Assembly (NCBI GenBank): GCA_934643765.1
Contig: CAKUCT010000090.1
Location: 1 to 7,433 of the forward strand
Source: an uncultured Oscillospiraceae bacterium
GTDB taxonomy: Bacteria; Bacillota; Clostridia; Oscillospirales; Oscillospiraceae
Reading direction: 5' to 3'
Length of the DNA stretch: 7,433 nucleotides
Shown: positions 5,660 to 7,433 of the stretch, one piece after another
How positions within the stretch are numbered: the stretch's first letter is position 1
Layout: each line of letters begins with the position of its first letter
Made by a program: the position numbers and the translations under genes
Notes under the pieces: model-generated
Told to the model about the DNA's origin: nothing
The model's input: only the letters and a program-made list of their open reading frames with translations
Databases searched by the model: none

Positions 5660-7021
5660 TTGGCCCATCCCATTGCCGCCGTTGCCACCGGCTTTGTGCG
5701 CAGCGGCATCGGTATTCTGCGTATGTCCGGTGACGACTGCATTTCTCTCGCCGCGCGCGTCTTTTCGCTCGATTCCGGAAAAACACTCAGTGATCTTCCC
5801 GACCGCAAGCTCGCCTGCGGCACACTCTATGACGCGCAGCGCCGCCCCATCGACCAGGCCATGGTCTTTGTCTCGCACGCGCCGCACTCCTATACCGGAG
5901 AAGACACCGTAGAGTTTCAGTGCCACGGTTCGCCTGCCGTTTTGTCCGCTGGGCTCTCAGCCCTGTTTGCCGTGGGCTTCCGCCAGGCTGGCCCCGGCGA
6001 GTTCACCCGCCGCGCCTTTCTCAACGGCCAGATGGACCTGACGCAGGCAGAGGCCGTCATTGATCTCATTGACGCCGAAACCGCCGACGCCGCCGCCAAC
6101 GCAGCGGGCCAGGTTGCTGGCGTTATGCGCCAGAAGTTCGATCCCATCTACGATCAGCTCATGGACATCTGCTCGCATTTCCACGCCGTGCTGGACTATC
6201 CGGACGAGGACATTGCGCCCTTCCTGCTGCAGTCCTATGAACATACGCTGCGCGGCGCATCACACGAGCTCGATACGCTTCTTTCCTCCTGCCGCCGCGG
6301 TAATTTCATCAAAAACGGCATCCAGACCGCCATTCTCGGCGCGCCGAACGCCGGTAAATCGAGCCTGCTCAATCTGCTCGCCGGTTTTGATCGTGTCATC
6401 GTCACCGACATTCCGGGCACCACGCGCGACACCGTGGAGCAGTCTGTGACCCTGGGGCGGCACCTGCTTCGCCTGCTGGATACCGCGGGTATCCGCGAAA
6501 CCAGTGATACTGTGGAGCATATCGGCGTGGAACGCTCCTTACAGGCAGCGCAGGATTGCCAGCTGGCGCTCTTCGTTGTCGATGGCTCCAAGCCCCTCAC
6601 GCCTGAAGATCAGGCCGCCATGGACGCTGCGCTGCAGGCGCCGGAATCTGTCGCGGTCATCAACAAACAGGATCTTGGCTGCGTGATAGACCCCAGCGAT
6701 CTGCCGTTTTCCTACGTCATTCCCATCAGCTGCGCGGCAAAGGAAGGACTGGATCTTCTCGAGCAGGCGCTCGACATGATTTTTGAAGACGATTCTCCCT
6801 GCGACGGCTCCATCCTGACCAATGCCCGGCAGGCAGACGCCATCGCCAAGGCCCGCACGTCCATGGAGGCAGCACTCTCCTCCCTGCAGCAGCATATGAC
6901 GCCGGACGCCGTGCTGGTCGACGTGGAAGACGCTATGCGCTCGCTTGGCGAGGTCACCGGCCGCGTGGTCCGGGAGGATATCACCAACCGGATATTTGAA
7001 CGCTTCTGCGTCGGCAAATGA
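5660..7021 (+). CDS. mnmE: tRNA modification GTPase MnmE (TrmE)
   Basis: MnmE works with MnmG to modify the wobble uridine (U34) of certain tRNAs at carbon 5, using a tetrahydrofolate one-carbon unit and GTP hydrolysis. The 453-residue length is typical. The N-terminal tetrahydrofolate-binding domain begins HPIAAVATGFVRSGIGILRM (3-22) and includes CHGSP (88-92) and GPGEFTRRAFLNGQMDLTQA (111-130). The inserted G domain shows G1 GAPNAGKSS (227-235), G2 within DIPGTTRDT (250-258), G3 DTAG (274-277), G4 NKQD (335-338) and G5 SCAAKEG (357-363). R279 and E286 sit where the E. coli arginine finger-like R275 and catalytic E282 lie. The C-terminus is FCVGK (449-453), matching the FC(I/V)GK motif whose cysteine is functionally important. 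Translation starts at TTG, supported by GGAGGTGA. It follows the racemase by 57 nt across a hairpin. No mnmG, jag or yidC is seen next to it within the window. Confidence 0.98.
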   Translation: MAHPIAAVATGFVRSGIGILRMSGDDCISLAARVFSLDSGKTLSDLPDRKLACGTLYDAQRRPIDQAMVFVSHAPHSYTGEDTVEFQCHGSPAVLSAGLSALFAVGFRQAGPGEFTRRAFLNGQMDLTQAEAVIDLIDAETADAAANAAGQVAGVMRQKFDPIYDQLMDICSHFHAVLDYPDEDIAPFLLQSYEHTLRGASHELDTLLSSCRRGNFIKNGIQTAILGAPNAGKSSLLNLLAGFDRVIVTDIPGTTRDTVEQSVTLGRHLLRLLDTAGIRETSDTVEHIGVERSLQAAQDCQLALFVVDGSKPLTPEDQAAMDAALQAPESVAVINKQDLGCVIDPSDLPFSYVIPISCAAKEGLDLLEQALDMIFEDDSPCDGSILTNARQADAIAKARTSMEAALSSLQQHMTPDAVLVDVEDAMRSLGEVTGRVVREDITNRIFERFCVGK

Positions 7022-7027
7022 CCTCTT

Positions 7028-7057
7028 CTGGCGGTGCCCGCCAGCCTGCTCTTTTTT
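7028..7057 (+). terminator. Probable mnmE terminator
   Basis: CTGGCGG (7028-7034) and CCGCCAG (7038-7044) form a perfect 7-bp GC-rich stem with a 3-nt loop, 6 nt after the stop codon. A run of six T (7052-7057) follows, but 7 nt beyond the stem, farther than in a textbook terminator. Confidence 0.55.
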
Positions 7058-7070
7058 CTCGAACCAATTT

Positions 7071-7115
7071 TTCGACCCCACGCTTCTTAGCTGCGCAAAG
7101 AAGCGCCGTGTCGAG
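7071..7115. repeat. Long imperfect inverted repeat
   Basis: TTCGACCCCACGCTTCTT (7071-7088) faces AAGAAGCGCCGTGTCGAG (7098-7115). The inner 8 bp (CGCTTCTT/AAGAAGCG) and an outer TCGAC/GTCGA block pair perfectly, giving 14 of 18 Watson-Crick pairs around a 9-nt loop. No T tract follows, so it is not an obvious terminator. Confidence 0.7.
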
Positions 7116-7138
7116 CCGCCGGGAAGAAGTTGCTTTGG

Positions 7139-7154
7139 CTGCGCTGTCGCGCAG
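7139..7154. repeat. Small GC-rich hairpin
   Basis: CTGCGC (7139-7144) and GCGCAG (7149-7154) form a 6-bp stem with a TGTC loop. It lies 4 nt from the next hairpin and may be part of one structured unit. Confidence 0.55.
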
Positions 7155-7158
7155 AGAA

Positions 7159-7180
7159 CAAAAGGGCTGCGGCCCTTTTG
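7159..7180. terminator. Bidirectional terminator-like hairpin
   Basis: CAAAAGGGC (7159-7167) and GCCCTTTTG (7172-7180) form a perfect 9-bp stem with a TGCG tetraloop. The A and T tracts built into the arms give a T-rich 3' side on either strand, which would suit a two-way terminator. It closely resembles the hairpin at 7396-7417. Confidence 0.6.
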
Positions 7181-7331
7181 AAATCCCAGAAGTTCTAGGT
7201 ACGCAGTGCTTAGGTTGCAAGTAGTGACTATGGTTTTTGAAAGCACTCTCTTGCTTGCCCGCCAAATTTTCTTGGTTCGGCTCGACTTCTGACAATCCAA
7301 ATACCGAGCAGCAAACCTTTCGACTCTACCG

Positions 7332-7367
7332 CCGCAAAGCATTTTTGCTCTGCAAAAATCTTTGCGG
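7332..7367. repeat. Strong long hairpin with one bulge
   Basis: CCGCAAAG (7332-7339) pairs with CTTTGCGG (7360-7367), and ATTTTTGC (7341-7348) pairs with GCAAAAAT (7352-7359). The result is 16 bp interrupted only by a bulged C at 7340, closed by a TCT loop. It is followed by a G run rather than T, so it is not a plus-strand terminator in simple form. Confidence 0.7.
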
Positions 7368-7395
7368 GGGGAACGATGGTGCAGCCCCGGGGTCT

Positions 7396-7421
7396 CAAAG
7401 GGGCCGCGGCCCCTTTGTTTT
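7396..7421 (+). terminator. Terminator-like perfect palindrome
   Basis: A 22-nt perfect palindrome at 7396-7417 can fold as CAAAGGGGC/GCCCCTTTG with a CGCG loop. It is followed directly by TTTT (7418-7421) on the plus strand, which suits an intrinsic terminator. It is nearly the same design as the hairpin at 7159-7180. Confidence 0.6.
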
Positions 7422-7433
7422 CGAAAGAGTCCA

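Larger units (their letters stand above)
7022..7433. other. Hairpin-rich non-coding region at right end
   Basis: This 412-nt stretch has no ORF with both a plausible ribosome site and a recognisable protein. Minus-strand frames stay open through part of it, but the implied peptides look low in information and differ by frame. It contains at least six inverted repeats and a plainer stretch at about 7181-7331 in which I see nothing definite. Peptide strings from these frames (for example AQLRSVGSKNWFEKK) resemble spurious hypothetical proteins I recall from gut Clostridia, which would fit a dispersed intergenic repeat. That last point is memory, not a search. Confidence 0.5.

Noticed and set aside
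7190..7315. Possible tRNA or small RNA suggested by GGTTCGGCTCGA near 7275
   Set aside because: No acceptor stem, anticodon stem or complete T-arm could be built around it.
6539..7342. 267-residue minus-strand open frame across the mnmE 3' end and intergenic region
   Set aside because: Most of it is antisense to mnmE, and the remainder runs through hairpin repeats; no start signal or conserved domain is visible.

Overview
The window looks like chromosomal DNA from a GC-rich, spore-forming member of the Clostridia, most likely a gut Oscillospiraceae-type Firmicute. The reasons are a spore-germinant receptor operon, strong AGGAGG-type ribosome sites, two TTG starts, and consensus sigma-A promoters of the kind used for stable RNA. 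The species cannot be fixed from the sequence alone. No mobile element, CRISPR array, phage gene or complete RNA gene is visible.

Layout, left to right. (1) 1-366 is AT-rich and non-coding. On the minus strand it holds three tandem near-consensus sigma-A promoters, each with a 17-nt spacer, followed by a leader that runs off the left edge. This is the architecture of a ribosomal RNA operon control region, so a 16S gene probably lies just outside the window. (2) 367-3263, minus strand, is a tight three-gene germinant-receptor operon in the order A, C, B. It encodes a GerA-family subunit, a very short GerC-like protein lacking a lipobox cysteine and the usual C-terminal half, and a GerB-type permease that starts at a TTG inside the end of the C gene. 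The operon reads straight into the rRNA promoters. (3) 3264-3420 is an AT-rich divergent intergenic region. (4) 3421-5602, plus strand, is a FemABX-family peptidoglycan cross-bridge transferase followed 25 nt later by a divergent alanine racemase, together a small cell-wall module. (5) 5660-7021, plus strand, is mnmE, the tRNA wobble-uridine modification GTPase, preceded by a GC-rich hairpin. (6) 7022-7433 has no convincing gene and contains six hairpins; it looks like a terminator followed by a mosaic, possibly dispersed, intergenic repeat.

How the genes fit together. The germinant receptor would sit in the inner membrane of the spore and start germination. FemX-like and Alr-like proteins both concern peptidoglycan composition: the first adds amino acids from aminoacyl-tRNA to lipid-linked precursors, and the second supplies D-alanine or a related D-amino acid. 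MnmE is translational housekeeping. I do not see decisive evidence for a new defence or mobile system. The most unusual items are the truncated GerC, the racemase with altered motifs and an insertion next to femX, the ger operon abutting rRNA promoters, and the hairpin-dense right end.
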